Source: a virus. Taken from it: a stretch of 43,083 bases of DNA. The position numbers were made by a program, and so were the translations under genes. The notes below the pieces were generated by a model. It was not told the origin of the DNA. It did no database searches and saw nothing but the letters and a program-made list of their open reading frames with translations. Position 1 is the first letter of the stretch; each line of letters opens with the position of its first letter. The stretch is from the IMG/VR virus record IMGVR_UViG_3300022934_000049, positions 1 to 43,083 of that record; one strand, 5' to 3'. Below are positions 25,268-32,307 of this stretch, piece after piece.

Positions 25268-25575
25268 TACGCTTTCCTCCGATACTGTGGCGTTCTCCGA
25301 CCGTTGCTTTTCGGGCCACGCATCGCAACCCACTCACCTGTTTCCTCAATAATTCCCGCCATTCGCAACGAGCGAGTGAACGCTCCCCATGCGTTCGGAT
25401 GATGCGGCTTCACGTCTTTAAACTCGCAAATCAAGCGTATGTCCTCCCCGGTAAACGTATCTCCCAGCATAAACGCTTCTCGCACGATTTGCCTCGCTTG
25501 CTGCTTCCAGTCGGATGCCGCGTTTTCCCAAACGAGCGATAGCTGCTGCTCTTTTCGTTTCTCTGCCGTTTCCAT
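25267..25575 (-). CDS. Winged-helix-like small DNA-binding protein, 102 aa
   Basis: The start ATG at 25573-25575 shares TAATG with the preceding stop and has GGAGGGG eight bases upstream. The C-terminal half, FTGEDIRLICEFKDVKPHHP then NAWGAFTRSLRMAGIIEETG and a basic tail RTPQYRRKA, matches a pattern common in phage replication clusters (HPNAWGAL...GIIE.TG) and reads as a winged helix. Role unknown; its place beside the resolvase suggests DNA metabolism. Confidence 0.65.
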   Translation of the reverse strand: METAEKRKEQQLSLVWENAASDWKQQARQIVREAFMLGDTFTGEDIRLICEFKDVKPHHPNAWGAFTRSLRMAGIIEETGEWVAMRGPKSNGRRTPQYRRKA

Positions 25576-25811
25576 TAGTCCCACCCCTCCCAAATTGGTT
25601 GATTAAACTTCCATCGCAAAACGTCGTGGCCTTTTATGTCGAGAATTAGCCAAATACGCCCCTCTCGGTGGATAGCATCGTGGGGAACGTTGCCCTCGAC
25701 TATTCGCGGTATGTAATAGATTTGCCCGTTTCCGTCGCTGATATACGATCCTTCCCGCGTTGGCCGAACTTTCCAAATATCGAAAATCTTAACTCTTTTG
25801 AATTGCATCAT
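25575..25811 (-). CDS. Small beta protein, 78 aa, unknown
   Basis: Starts at the first of two tandem ATGs, with GGAG six bases upstream, inside the end of the loader-like gene. The sequence is beta-rich and Trp/Ile-rich (VKIFDIWKVRPTREGSYISD, then RIWLILDIKGHDVLRWKFNQ). No family is recognised. Confidence 0.6.
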   Translation of the reverse strand: MMQFKRVKIFDIWKVRPTREGSYISDGNGQIYYIPRIVEGNVPHDAIHREGRIWLILDIKGHDVLRWKFNQPIWEGWD

Positions 25812-26457
25812 TGCTAACTCCGATCCTCTCGAGTGCTTTCCTTGTCTGCTCGGGTCGCTCCCTATCCGCGACCTCTAGTAGATGTTTTCGTCCATTTATC
25901 GCCGGGGCTGCAATAGCAATAGTTCGCGTAGTCGTTCTCGCTATGCCGCGTAGCGGCTGACACTGGCTGCCCGAAACGCCGGAGCGCCGGAAGTCGCGGT
26001 ACGCTTGCAAAAACTCCTTACGCCGCCAATCCTCCTCGTCGGTTTTCATTTCGCAGAATCGCGTCCAGCCGCCGAGGAACCGGATCGTCGCATTAATCAA
26101 CAAATCCTCGAAGTCCACGTTTTTGTAGGCTCCGATGCGGCCCGCTGCTGCTATCGCCGTGTCCCACGCTCGCATCGAGATAGCCGTCTCGTCTGCACCT
26201 CGTAGCTCGCACGGCTTTGGAAACCACTTCTCGAGAGCAATGTGCGCGTATGCTGCGTTTTCCAGATCGTCGATGCTTACGTCTTTTAAAGATGCCCAGT
26301 ACGCCCGCAAAAGCAGATCGTCGATTTCTTTTCCGTACACAATTCCGAGCTGTTCGATCACGGCTGCGAAACGTAGCTTTTGCTGCCGCTCAATCTCCTT
26401 GTAGGAATCCATCGACTCGCTTGCTGATTTGTTCTTCTTTAGTTGGTTGTTTTGCAT
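25789..26457 (-). CDS. Replication loader-like protein, 222 aa
   Basis: The start ATG at 26455-26457 was chosen over an upstream TTG because AAGGGGTTT precedes it; it overlaps the end of the DUF1376 gene by 68 bases. The first 100 residues are helical with YGKEIDDLLLRAYWASLKDV, then EKWFPKPCELRGAD, a 'W.P.P.ELR' pattern typical of phage helicase-loader or DUF6475-type proteins that partner a DUF1376 initiator. The C-terminal part is basic. No Walker motif is seen, so it is not a DnaC-type ATPase. Function inferred from pattern and neighbour. Confidence 0.6.
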   Translation of the reverse strand: MQNNQLKKNKSASESMDSYKEIERQQKLRFAAVIEQLGIVYGKEIDDLLLRAYWASLKDVSIDDLENAAYAHIALEKWFPKPCELRGADETAISMRAWDTAIAAAGRIGAYKNVDFEDLLINATIRFLGGWTRFCEMKTDEEDWRRKEFLQAYRDFRRSGVSGSQCQPLRGIARTTTRTIAIAAPAINGRKHLLEVADRERPEQTRKALERIGVSNDAIQKS

Positions 26458-27184
26458 TTTCGTAAACCCCTTCAAAAACTTTTACTACGTTGTCGTACTT
26501 CAGCATCCAGTCGAACGACGGCTGAAATGTAAAACGCTCGGTGTTCGGTATCGGTAGCTTGTCCACCGCCACCTTCCACTTCGCATAGAAACCGTTGTGA
26601 TTCTTAACCGCTGTGAGAAACTCACGTCTGCGCTTCTTCGTCACTTCGCTAATCGGTCTGATTGCTTCATGCCGCTCAGCGGCCTCATTCCATCTCTGCT
26701 TGAGCGAAGCGACAAGCGCAGTAGTATCTATCTCTAGCTCTTTCTCTAACTCTATCTCTTTCTCTTTCTCTGTAGAGTGTGTCACGCTGTTGTCACTGTG
26801 ACCTCCTTGTGACGCAACGGTCGTTGCATTAGTCTGCATTTTGTGACGGCTGCGTGCCTTGCGTTCTCTTGCCTTCTCCATGTTCTCGAGACGCTTCTGT
26901 GACTTCTCTTGCTGCTCCTCACGCACTTCTTCCATGCGTTGATTGCAATACTTTCCGTCCGCGTACTCAAACTTGTCGTCCAGTACGAAGTCCATATCGC
27001 TGTGCTCGCTTTCCGAGCTTGGCATGGTGGCTCGCGTTGCCTGTTCGACCGTGAACGGGCCTTTCTTGAATTGCAGCAAAAGCAACTGCAAATAAATTCC
27101 CTGCTGCTGCAAGGTCAGATACCGCGTGCCGACAATCCACTTGTCAGCGTACAGCGGAAACCAATGATACTCTTTCGTTTTCAT
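26390..27184 (-). CDS. DUF1376-type replication protein, 264 aa
   Basis: The N-terminal domain has the DUF1376 pattern: HWFPLYADKWIVGTRYLTLQ, then QQGIYLQLLLLQFKKGPF. A long Arg/Lys/Glu helix (about residues 85-115) and a low-complexity EKEKEIELEKELEID linker follow, then a C-terminal helical domain with RPISEVTKKRRREFLTAVKN and FTFQPSFDWMLKYDN. The C-terminal form is common in phage replication initiators and primosome proteins. It probably recruits the host replisome together with the next gene. The linker DNA holds a dyad of GTCAC sites and a pyrimidine tract, a possible origin. Confidence 0.75.
   Translation of the reverse strand: MKTKEYHWFPLYADKWIVGTRYLTLQQQGIYLQLLLLQFKKGPFTVEQATRATMPSSESEHSDMDFVLDDKFEYADGKYCNQRMEEVREEQQEKSQKRLENMEKARERKARSRHKMQTNATTVASQGGHSDNSVTHSTEKEKEIELEKELEIDTTALVASLKQRWNEAAERHEAIRPISEVTKKRRREFLTAVKNHNGFYAKWKVAVDKLPIPNTERFTFQPSFDWMLKYDNVVKVFEGVYENAKQPTKEEQISKRVDGFLQGD
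26726..26815. other. Candidate replication origin inside the DUF1376 gene
   Basis: GTCAC at 26781 and 26792 and GTGAC at 26798 and 26809 form an exact dyad centred on 26797, with 11-bp spacing on each side. Directly beside it, 26726-26771 is an almost pure pyrimidine run with TCTCTT repeats and AT-rich steps. The arrangement recalls the lambda ori, where initiator sites and an AT-rich element lie within the O gene. The origin call is inference. Confidence 0.4.
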
Positions 27185-27225
27185 GCTATACTTTGTGCTC
27201 CGAAGTGTTGGTTTAGAGAGAGGGA

Positions 27226-27255
27226 GTGGGGGCGGTTTTGCAGAGCCGCCCCCAC
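27226..27255 (-). other. Perfect 10-bp hairpin between HTH and DUF1376 genes
   Basis: GTGGGGGCGG and CCGCCCCCAC pair perfectly around a 10-base loop. No U-tract follows on the minus strand (TCCCTCTCTCTAAACC), so it is a weak candidate terminator; an attenuator, RNase barrier or operator is as likely. The 77-base gap 27185-27261 holds nothing else. Confidence 0.55.
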
Positions 27256-27261
27256 GACTTT

Positions 27262-27576
27262 CTACGCATTAAGAACTCGCCAAACTGTTGAGCGAGACGA
27301 CTTGGTTCGCTGGGCAATTTCCGTCGCCCCGCAACCCTCTTTTGCTAGTTGCTTGATCCAATCGCGATGCCAACTCTTGAGCGGCCTTCTGACTGAACTG
27401 CGACTGATTCTATCCAGACACGGTTTGCTGTGCAGTTTGTGCCTACCGTGCATGATGCGACGTACAGAGACTTCGCTCACGCCGACTTTCTTGCCGACGT
27501 TTTCTAGCGAAAGCGATGTAGTCTCAAGTAGCATCGCAACCTCATCTACCTGCTGCTGAGTGAGCTTATACGTCAT
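27262..27576 (-). CDS. Double helix-turn-helix protein, 104 aa
   Basis: Two HTH segments are visible: residues about 24-44 (LENVGKKVGVSEVSVRRIMH) and about 80-102 (GATEIAQRTKSSRSTVWRVL), separated by a basic linker. The layout resembles paired or resolvase-type HTH domains without a catalytic domain, so a transcriptional regulator or origin-binding protein is likely. It overlaps the SSAP stop by 11 bases and precedes the strong hairpin at 27226-27255. Confidence 0.7.
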   Translation of the reverse strand: MTYKLTQQQVDEVAMLLETTSLSLENVGKKVGVSEVSVRRIMHGRHKLHSKPCLDRISRSSVRRPLKSWHRDWIKQLAKEGCGATEIAQRTKSSRSTVWRVLNA

Positions 27577-28378
27577 CGGCGACCTTCCGCTTTCTCGGCG
27601 GCTTTTCCTCGTCCACTGCTTCCTCGAGCTTTGGAAACGCCTGCTCGACCGTCGTTAAGCCGTCCTTAATCGACGTGAAGATTCTCCGCATAGCGAGATA
27701 CTGAGCTGGCTGAATCGCATCTAGTGACCGCTGGATTTTTGCCGTCAACTGCTCTCGCGAAACTCCGATTTCCTCGAACTTGCCGATCATCGCTGTGATC
27801 TTCGACTTGTCCAAGTCCACGTTCGATTTCAACGTCCGCTCGCACTCGTCTACGGCTTCCTCAATCACGTCTCGCGGTATCACATTTTCCAGACACGTTC
27901 TCACCCGTCTCTGAGCTTGGTTAGCGATCCAGTCCGCTAGCTCATCCTCGCGTAGCTGGCGTTGCCGCCCTCCGACGCGGATTCTGTGCGGGACGATGAA
28001 CTGCCGCGAGTACCGGGCGTTGGTTTGCTGATCCCACGCATACGCCTCGACCGTGCTTTCGCCGCGTCCACGCGATAGCTCCCGATACCCCCAATCGACG
28101 TTACCCCACGCGAGAGCAACCTGAGTCACGAGCGTAATACTCGGGCCGGTAATCTCGCTGCCTCCCTTGCTGTAGCTGTAAACCGCTGACTCCGCTAACC
28201 GCAATCTCTGGCAACTGTTGGCAATTTGACTAATCGCCCGTGCCTCATCTCGTGGACGAGCCGCTGCGACGGTCAAGGATGCCTCAATCGTGCCTCGAGT
28301 GCGCGCCTGCTCCGAAACTGTCATTGTCTGCGTTTCTTGCTCGACGATTTCTGCTAGCTGCTTATTTACTTCGCTCAT
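27566..28378 (-). CDS. Putative single-strand annealing recombinase, 270 aa
   Basis: It directly follows the YqaJ-type exonuclease with an ATGA overlap, the usual two-component recombination arrangement. The core has a beta region (GSEITGPSITLVTQVALAWG, then YAWDQQTNARYSRQFIVPHR) and a C-terminal helical part (KITAMIGKFEEIGVSREQLT then AIQPAQYLAMRRIFTSIKDG) of the kind seen at the ends of phage annealing proteins. A basic tail (PPRKRKVADDV) ends it. The exact SSAP family cannot be fixed by eye. Confidence 0.65.
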   Translation of the reverse strand: MSEVNKQLAEIVEQETQTMTVSEQARTRGTIEASLTVAAARPRDEARAISQIANSCQRLRLAESAVYSYSKGGSEITGPSITLVTQVALAWGNVDWGYRELSRGRGESTVEAYAWDQQTNARYSRQFIVPHRIRVGGRQRQLREDELADWIANQAQRRVRTCLENVIPRDVIEEAVDECERTLKSNVDLDKSKITAMIGKFEEIGVSREQLTAKIQRSLDAIQPAQYLAMRRIFTSIKDGLTTVEQAFPKLEEAVDEEKPPRKRKVADDV

Positions 28379-29289
28379 TTGACTAAAAACCTTCTGCTGC
28401 TTGTTTGTTTAGTGAACTCTTTAACGATCTCGGGATGACGCTCTCTGAGAGCTGTCTGGTCGAGCCGGTTAGTCTTGCTGGCTTTCCACGTGCATAGCAC
28501 GCGGTCGCCGTCTACGAGCCTCTCAGCGTCCTTCATTGCAATCTTCACGCGGCCCTCGAGCATCGTCTGCGTGTCTTTCAGCTCTTTCGCTTTCTTCTTG
28601 ACTGCACGTAGCTGCTCGAGCGTTTCCGCAAGCTCTTGCGTCACCTGCTGGCGTACACCCTCGCGGTGCGACGGCCACGCCTTCTCTGCCTCTGCCGAGC
28701 TTCTCGGGTCGGGCATTGTCTCGGTGATAACGGCTTCCCAAAACGCTTCAGCCTTGTCCACCAAGAACTGCTGAAAATCGCTGTCCGCCTCAATCGTGTA
28801 GATTTCGATGCGGCGGCCATAGTCGAAAAACAGCACGGGAACGTCGGCCCAGTCGAGTCCAGCAATGAGCATGTTCCACTGAACTTGGCAGTAGTATTCG
28901 TCGGGGATTTCCTCCTCGCCTGCTCCCCAATGTCTACTGCTTCCTGCCGTCTTTACCTCGAGCACTCCCTTCCCGCCGTCTGCTGCGAGCACCATCCCGT
29001 CCAGATTGCACCGAGCAAACGGGTATCGCTCGTGCTTGATCGCGTCCAAGTTTACGACGACTTTGTTGCCGGTCATCGCTTCGTATTCTTTCACGATCAG
29101 TGGCTCGAGATACGTGCCTAGCTTCATCGCTAAGTTCGGTTCCTCGTCCCGCACGTCGCTGATTTTGTCGTACCAAACGTCCATCGGTGTGCGGTACCTG
29201 TTTAGCCCGCAAACGGCTGCGATGTCGCTGCCGCCGATGCCCTTCTTGCGCTCGAGCAACCACTCGAGTCTTGCTACACTTGCACCCAT
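28375..29289 (-). CDS. YqaJ-like viral exonuclease, 304 aa
   Basis: Lambda-exonuclease-type PD-(D/E)XK nuclease that resects double-strand ends for the adjacent annealing protein. Motifs: RKKGIGGSDIAAVCGLNRYR at the N-terminus, LGTYLEPLIVKEYE, CNLDGMVLA with the catalytic Asp, and GVLEVKTAGSSRHWG with Glu-x-Lys, followed by EYYCQVQWNMLIAG. The start at 29287-29289 has GGAGGAA eight bases upstream; a longer frame exists but lacks a Shine-Dalgarno. The C-terminal coiled coil is an extra. Confidence 0.9.
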   Translation of the reverse strand: MGASVARLEWLLERKKGIGGSDIAAVCGLNRYRTPMDVWYDKISDVRDEEPNLAMKLGTYLEPLIVKEYEAMTGNKVVVNLDAIKHERYPFARCNLDGMVLAADGGKGVLEVKTAGSSRHWGAGEEEIPDEYYCQVQWNMLIAGLDWADVPVLFFDYGRRIEIYTIEADSDFQQFLVDKAEAFWEAVITETMPDPRSSAEAEKAWPSHREGVRQQVTQELAETLEQLRAVKKKAKELKDTQTMLEGRVKIAMKDAERLVDGDRVLCTWKASKTNRLDQTALRERHPEIVKEFTKQTSSRRFLVK

Positions 29290-29357
29290 CTCAAATTCCT
29301 CCGGCAAGTAAAAAACCCAGAAACCAAAACACAAAAATAATCAAAAGTGATTTTCGT

Positions 29358-29975
29358 TCACTCATTTACAAAATCCTCTATGTCTTGCTGGTGCTGCACT
29401 GCCTCCAAATAGCCTTCAAGCCAATTTTGGAACGCTCGGTGGTCAGCTTTAGTTATCTGGCTGTGGCACTCGAAGGTGTATTCATACGCCGTCCAAGGCG
29501 GTTCCCTAAAGTCCTCCTCCCGGTGTTCGTGTGTGGAAACTGTCGCCTCTACGTCGCTCGGCTCTAGGTGCTTCCGCGTTCCGTACCAGCTCAGTTTTCT
29601 ATACGCAGCGCTGTGCATTTGCTGTAGATGCCATGCGTCCGTTTTCACGTCTGAAGTCACTTTCCATTTCGCATCGACGTAATTTTCACCGTGCTGCCTG
29701 CTGCTTTTTGCTTGCGTTAATCCGATCCACAAACCGGCGAATAGTAGTCTTACCTCGTTTTCTTCTTTAGTGTCGCAAAGTTCTATCTCGTACGTATAAA
29801 CCCAGTGCTGCACCTGCGTGGCAGTCATTCTCGCTTCTTCGCTGATGCTCTCAACGTTGTGTACCGCTCGATGCCCCGACAGTCCATCCGTGATTGCCAT
29901 TTGCTCGTGAGTATCGAGAGCGTCGGCTGCAACGAACGTGAGCTTCAGCTCTTTCTGTTTTTCTGCTTTTAACAT
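29358..29975 (-). CDS. Early protein with internal duplication, 205 aa
   Basis: Not recognised. Two segments resemble each other: WVYTYEIELCDTKEENEVRL followed by LFAGLWIGL, and WTAYEYTFECHSQITKADHR followed by FQNWLEGYLEAV. A similar ending (FIEGFWAGL) occurs in the 96-residue protein upstream. The start carries the GAAGGGGTTT box at 29981-29990. A weak 5-bp hairpin with T-rich 3' side overlaps the stop. The 68-base gap after it holds only the exonuclease leader. Confidence 0.7.
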   Translation of the reverse strand: MLKAEKQKELKLTFVAADALDTHEQMAITDGLSGHRAVHNVESISEEARMTATQVQHWVYTYEIELCDTKEENEVRLLFAGLWIGLTQAKSSRQHGENYVDAKWKVTSDVKTDAWHLQQMHSAAYRKLSWYGTRKHLEPSDVEATVSTHEHREEDFREPPWTAYEYTFECHSQITKADHRAFQNWLEGYLEAVQHQQDIEDFVNE

Positions 29976-30187
29976 GCTTCAAACCCCTTCACGTTGTCGC
30001 GGATATGCTGCTCGATTTCACGCCTCGTGAACCGATGAACGAACAGCTCTCCGTCGTCTAAGATCGCAACCAAATAACGCGCTTTGCCGCCCGAGTTGGT
30101 TACAAGAAAAAACCCGTCGCTGCACGTAACGACGGGGTACAAACAAACGCACAAACGTGCTTGTGCTGCTTTAATTGCTGGAATCAC
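29969..30187 (-). CDS. Small early protein, 72 aa (GTG start)
   Basis: GTG at 30185-30187 overlaps the previous stop as GTGA. The sequence is beta-rich with two Cys (ARLCVCLYPVVTCSDGFFLV) and a helical end (RFTRREIEQHIRDNVKGFEA). No family is recognised. Its end overlaps the next start. Confidence 0.6.
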   Translation of the reverse strand: MIPAIKAAQARLCVCLYPVVTCSDGFFLVTNSGGKARYLVAILDDGELFVHRFTRREIEQHIRDNVKGFEAC

Positions 30188-30474
30188 CTAACTAGCCCCG
30201 CCCAGAATCCTTCGATGAACGCATCGACTCGCTGTTTTTCATCCGGTAGCAAGCTGCTTTGGTCGTGCATGAGCACGATAAGCTGCTCCTGCTCGGACTC
30301 GCAACGAAAGCACTTCCACGTCCAGCTTGCGCTTACGGAAAGCTCATTGAGCTGCGTGCAAAGATGGCCCTCAAAGAATGAGTGATGCTTGCCCTCGACC
30401 CATAGCTTTACGATGTAGATATTGCGTTCTTCTTCGACGCGAGCCGCTTCGTGGTGATATTCCTCAGTTGTCAT
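30184..30474 (-). CDS. Small early protein, 96 aa
   Basis: Acidic and aromatic; contains ASWTWKCFRCESEQEQLIVL and ends VDAFIEGFWAGLVR, a C-terminal pattern shared with the neighbouring 84- and 205-residue proteins. It overlaps the previous gene by 11 bases and the next by four, so the cluster is tightly coupled. Function unknown. Confidence 0.65.
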   Translation of the reverse strand: MTTEEYHHEAARVEEERNIYIVKLWVEGKHHSFFEGHLCTQLNELSVSASWTWKCFRCESEQEQLIVLMHDQSSLLPDEKQRVDAFIEGFWAGLVR

Positions 30475-30664
30475 CTTCGTTTCCTTCTTCTTCGAGTTTC
30501 CAAAGTTCAGTAATTTGCTTAATCATCCGCCGGTCTTGTAGCGAGCACGCTTTATACAGTTCGTAGGTCGGCTTAACGTCGCGGTCGCCGCATCGCTTCC
30601 ACCACCGGATAAACTCTACCCAATTACACGTGCGTCTCTTACGCGGCTGTCTTACGGTCTGCAT
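30464..30664 (-). CDS. Small basic early protein, 66 aa
   Basis: The start at 30662-30664 was chosen because GGAGGTAA lies just upstream; the longer upstream frame overlaps another gene and lacks a signal. Basic N-terminus (RQPRKRRTCNWVEFIRWWKR), acidic C-terminus (LEEEGNEDDN). It may bind nucleic acid; no family is recognised. Confidence 0.65.
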   Translation of the reverse strand: MQTVRQPRKRRTCNWVEFIRWWKRCGDRDVKPTYELYKACSLQDRRMIKQITELWKLEEEGNEDDN

Positions 30665-30669
30665 ATTTG

Positions 30670-30867
30670 TTACCTCCACCGATGGTCTGATTTGTCTGCG
30701 TCCATGTCCAGCTCGTCTCGCAGCCGCTCCTTCGCCTCTGCTATGCGAGCTTCCAAAAACTTGTGCGCGGTCGGGACGAGCGAGTCTAGCTCCTCGTCTA
30801 TCATGATTTGCCGCGCTTCCTCGAGCTGCCTCAACGTCTCGCGGGCTTTGTCTACTGCTTTGCTCAT
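30670..30867 (-). CDS. Small coiled-coil early protein, 65 aa
   Basis: ATG at 30865-30867 with AGGGG seven bases upstream. Almost entirely helical and charged (KARETLRQLEEARQIMIDEE, then LEARIAEAKERLRDELDMDA). Probably an oligomeric coiled coil; function unknown. Confidence 0.65.
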   Translation of the reverse strand: MSKAVDKARETLRQLEEARQIMIDEELDSLVPTAHKFLEARIAEAKERLRDELDMDADKSDHRWR

Positions 30868-30869
30868 AA

Positions 30870-31124
30870 TTAACCCCTGTTCCATCCATCGACCCATGCT
30901 CGCACTAACAATGCTCGTGCAAACGAAACTTTTTTGGTTGAACTAACGCGGTATCGCACTGCATCGCGACCGCTTATCAATGTTGTGTGTTCCATTTCTA
31001 CAGCGACTTGCTCAAGAGCAAGATCCGCCCAACGTGCTACCTTCGACAGCAACAACGAGCACGAAAGCTCTCCTGATGTGTCGTAAAGATCAAACTGCAA
31101 CCGCTCTGGTTTTGGTGTGCTCAC
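30870..31124 (-). CDS. Small early protein, 84 aa (GTG start)
   Basis: The GTG at 31122-31124 was chosen because it forms a GTGA overlap with the preceding stop and has GGAG seven bases upstream; upstream ATGs would extend it into that gene. Sequence includes PERLQFDLYDTSGELSCSLL and ends ARALLVRAWVDGWNRG, similar to the endings of two later early proteins. Function unknown. Confidence 0.65.
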   Translation of the reverse strand: MSTPKPERLQFDLYDTSGELSCSLLLSKVARWADLALEQVAVEMEHTTLISGRDAVRYRVSSTKKVSFARALLVRAWVDGWNRG

Positions 31125-31315
31125 TTTGATTCTCCGTTCATAAGCCATTTGACCCACTGCTGCGAATAATAGTCGTAGCCTTCTTCTTGCTCGTCCTCTG
31201 CGACTGCGCTAAGGCAATCGTTAATCGCGTCACCCGCGTCGTCCTTCGTCAACTGATTGTCGAGCACCATTGCGATATACCCGTCAGCTTTGTCCTTAAA
31301 TTCTTGAAGATCCAT
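31121..31315 (-). CDS. Small acidic early protein, 64 aa
   Basis: Acidic and helical (LQEFKDKADGYIAMVLDNQL, then DAINDCLSAVAEDEQEEGYD). It is preceded by GAGGG and overlaps the next GTG start. Strongly acidic small early proteins often inhibit host enzymes or mimic DNA, but nothing specific is visible. Confidence 0.65.
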   Translation of the reverse strand: MDLQEFKDKADGYIAMVLDNQLTKDDAGDAINDCLSAVAEDEQEEGYDYYSQQWVKWLMNGESK

Positions 31316-31325
31316 CGGTACGCCC

Positions 31326-31577
31326 TCACTTGGTTTTGGTTAGAGATTTGTCGAACGTGCCGAAGTGACGAATACCGTTCAGAACGCGGCATAGCTGCGT
31401 AATGTTGTGCGTGCCGTAGCTGCGGATATCGCCGAACCGAAACGCTCGCTTGCTGCGAACGCAATCCGAGCAGTAACGCTCGAGAGACGCTAGGCTGTAT
31501 GCTGTAGCTGTGTAAACGTGATCGCTGTGAACGATCTCGATAATGAGTGGCTCTGATGCCGTGGCTGAAGATGCCAT
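31326..31577 (-). CDS. First early gene, Cys-containing small protein, 83 aa
   Basis: The start at 31575-31577 has AAAGGGG seven bases upstream, inside a hairpin loop; a longer upstream frame would begin upstream of the promoter and is rejected. It contains ERYCSDCVRSKRAFRF, a possible half zinc site. First gene under the promoter at 31620-31649, so likely the first phage protein made from this operon. Function unknown. Confidence 0.65.
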   Translation of the reverse strand: MASSATASEPLIIEIVHSDHVYTATAYSLASLERYCSDCVRSKRAFRFGDIRSYGTHNITQLCRVLNGIRHFGTFDKSLTKTK

Positions 31578-31578
31578 T

Positions 31579-31594
31579 TGCAAACCCCTTTGCA
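31579..31594 (-). promoter_or_regulatory. Hairpin presenting the Shine-Dalgarno of the first early gene
   Basis: TGCAAA and TTTGCA pair exactly around GGGG, which is the core of the AAAGGGG ribosome site. The ATG follows one base after the stem. The stem is short, so it could tune or mark initiation rather than block it. Confidence 0.45.
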
Positions 31595-31619
31595 TAAAGA
31601 AAATTAACTGTGAGCTAAT

Positions 31620-31649
31620 AGCATATCGACCGACTGTTTCACCCGTCAA
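31620..31649 (-). promoter_or_regulatory. Early promoter, sigma70-like
   Basis: TTGACG (31649-31644) and TATGCT (31625-31620) are separated by 18 bases on the minus strand, upstream of the first early gene. It is the best consensus match seen between divergent genes and probably drives the early and replication operon. Confidence 0.65.
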
Positions 31650-31766
31650 TACTATTTCCGCTTGCAATCGCAGAGAATTTTGATACGCCTACATTTCTGG
31701 CAGATGCACTTTTCGCAAAGTGTCTTGCCGTTTGTAACCTTGTTTCCGCAATTAAGGCATTTCACG

Positions 31767-32219
31767 ATGGGGCGACCGATATACGAGAGCGAGAGCGATA
31801 TTCGTAACCAAGAGCATGTGAAGCGTGAGCTAGAGCGGGCTTGGCAATACTACCTTCAGCCATTGTCTCACCACCAAATACTAGACTACGCGGCTCGGAA
31901 GCCAGAAACGAATGAAATTCATGCGTTTGTGGAGGTAAAGTGCCGGTCTTTTGCTTGGGGTGATTACCCGGACGTGATGCTCTCCGCGAGCAAGTTCGAG
32001 AAAACGCAAGAGCTGTATCGCACCTTCAAAGTGCGGACGATGCTGGTCGTCGCTGACCGGAACCGAGACATCCGATATCTGAATATTCAAAAGCTAAACG
32101 ACACTATTGCTATACCGCTCGAGTACGGTGGTCGAACCCGCAATACTCGGGACAGTGGCGATATAGAGATGATCGTGCGGTTCCCGATTCAATATTTTAC
32201 GCCACTAAAAAGCTCGTGA
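31767..32219 (+). CDS. PD-(D/E)XK-like nuclease, 150 aa, only plus-strand gene
   Basis: The start ATG at 31767 was chosen because AAGG stands nine bases upstream and the N-terminal extension in the same frame is unlike the rest. Residues include HHQILDYAARKPETNEIHAF, then VEVKCRSFAWGDYPDVMLSA and SKFEKTQELYRTFKVRTMLV. Asp, Glu-x-Lys and a later Lys form the nuclease-fold pattern, as in small phage or VSR/VRR-like nucleases. It is transcribed away from the early operon and converges on the head operon. Host DNA breakdown or branch trimming are possible roles. Confidence 0.75.
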   Translation: MGRPIYESESDIRNQEHVKRELERAWQYYLQPLSHHQILDYAARKPETNEIHAFVEVKCRSFAWGDYPDVMLSASKFEKTQELYRTFKVRTMLVVADRNRDIRYLNIQKLNDTIAIPLEYGGRTRNTRDSGDIEMIVRFPIQYFTPLKSS

Positions 32220-32237
32220 CGTGGTGACAATGGTGAA

Positions 32238-32290
32238 CACGCGGCTCGAGCCGGTGGAGGATCGGTGGGAACCAACCCGAGCCGCGCGTG
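32238..32290. terminator. Hairpin between convergent genes, candidate bidirectional terminator
   Basis: CACGCGGCTCG and CGAGCCGCGCGTG pair over eight exact bases plus a bulge and GTG, with a 29-base loop. It fills most of the 88-base gap between the nuclease (plus) and the last head gene (minus). No U-tract is present, so activity is uncertain. Confidence 0.5.
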
Positions 32291-32307
32291 AAAAGTCCCA
32301 ACCGATG

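Noticed and set aside
30670-30889. Upstream extension of the 66-residue gene (141-residue frame)
   Set aside because: Overlaps another coupled gene almost completely and is Arg/Ser-rich shadow sequence; GGAGGTAA points to the ATG at 30664.
31578-31667. N-terminal extension of the first early gene to 31667
   Set aside because: It would start upstream of the promoter -10 and -35 elements; the ATG at 31577 has a strong Shine-Dalgarno.
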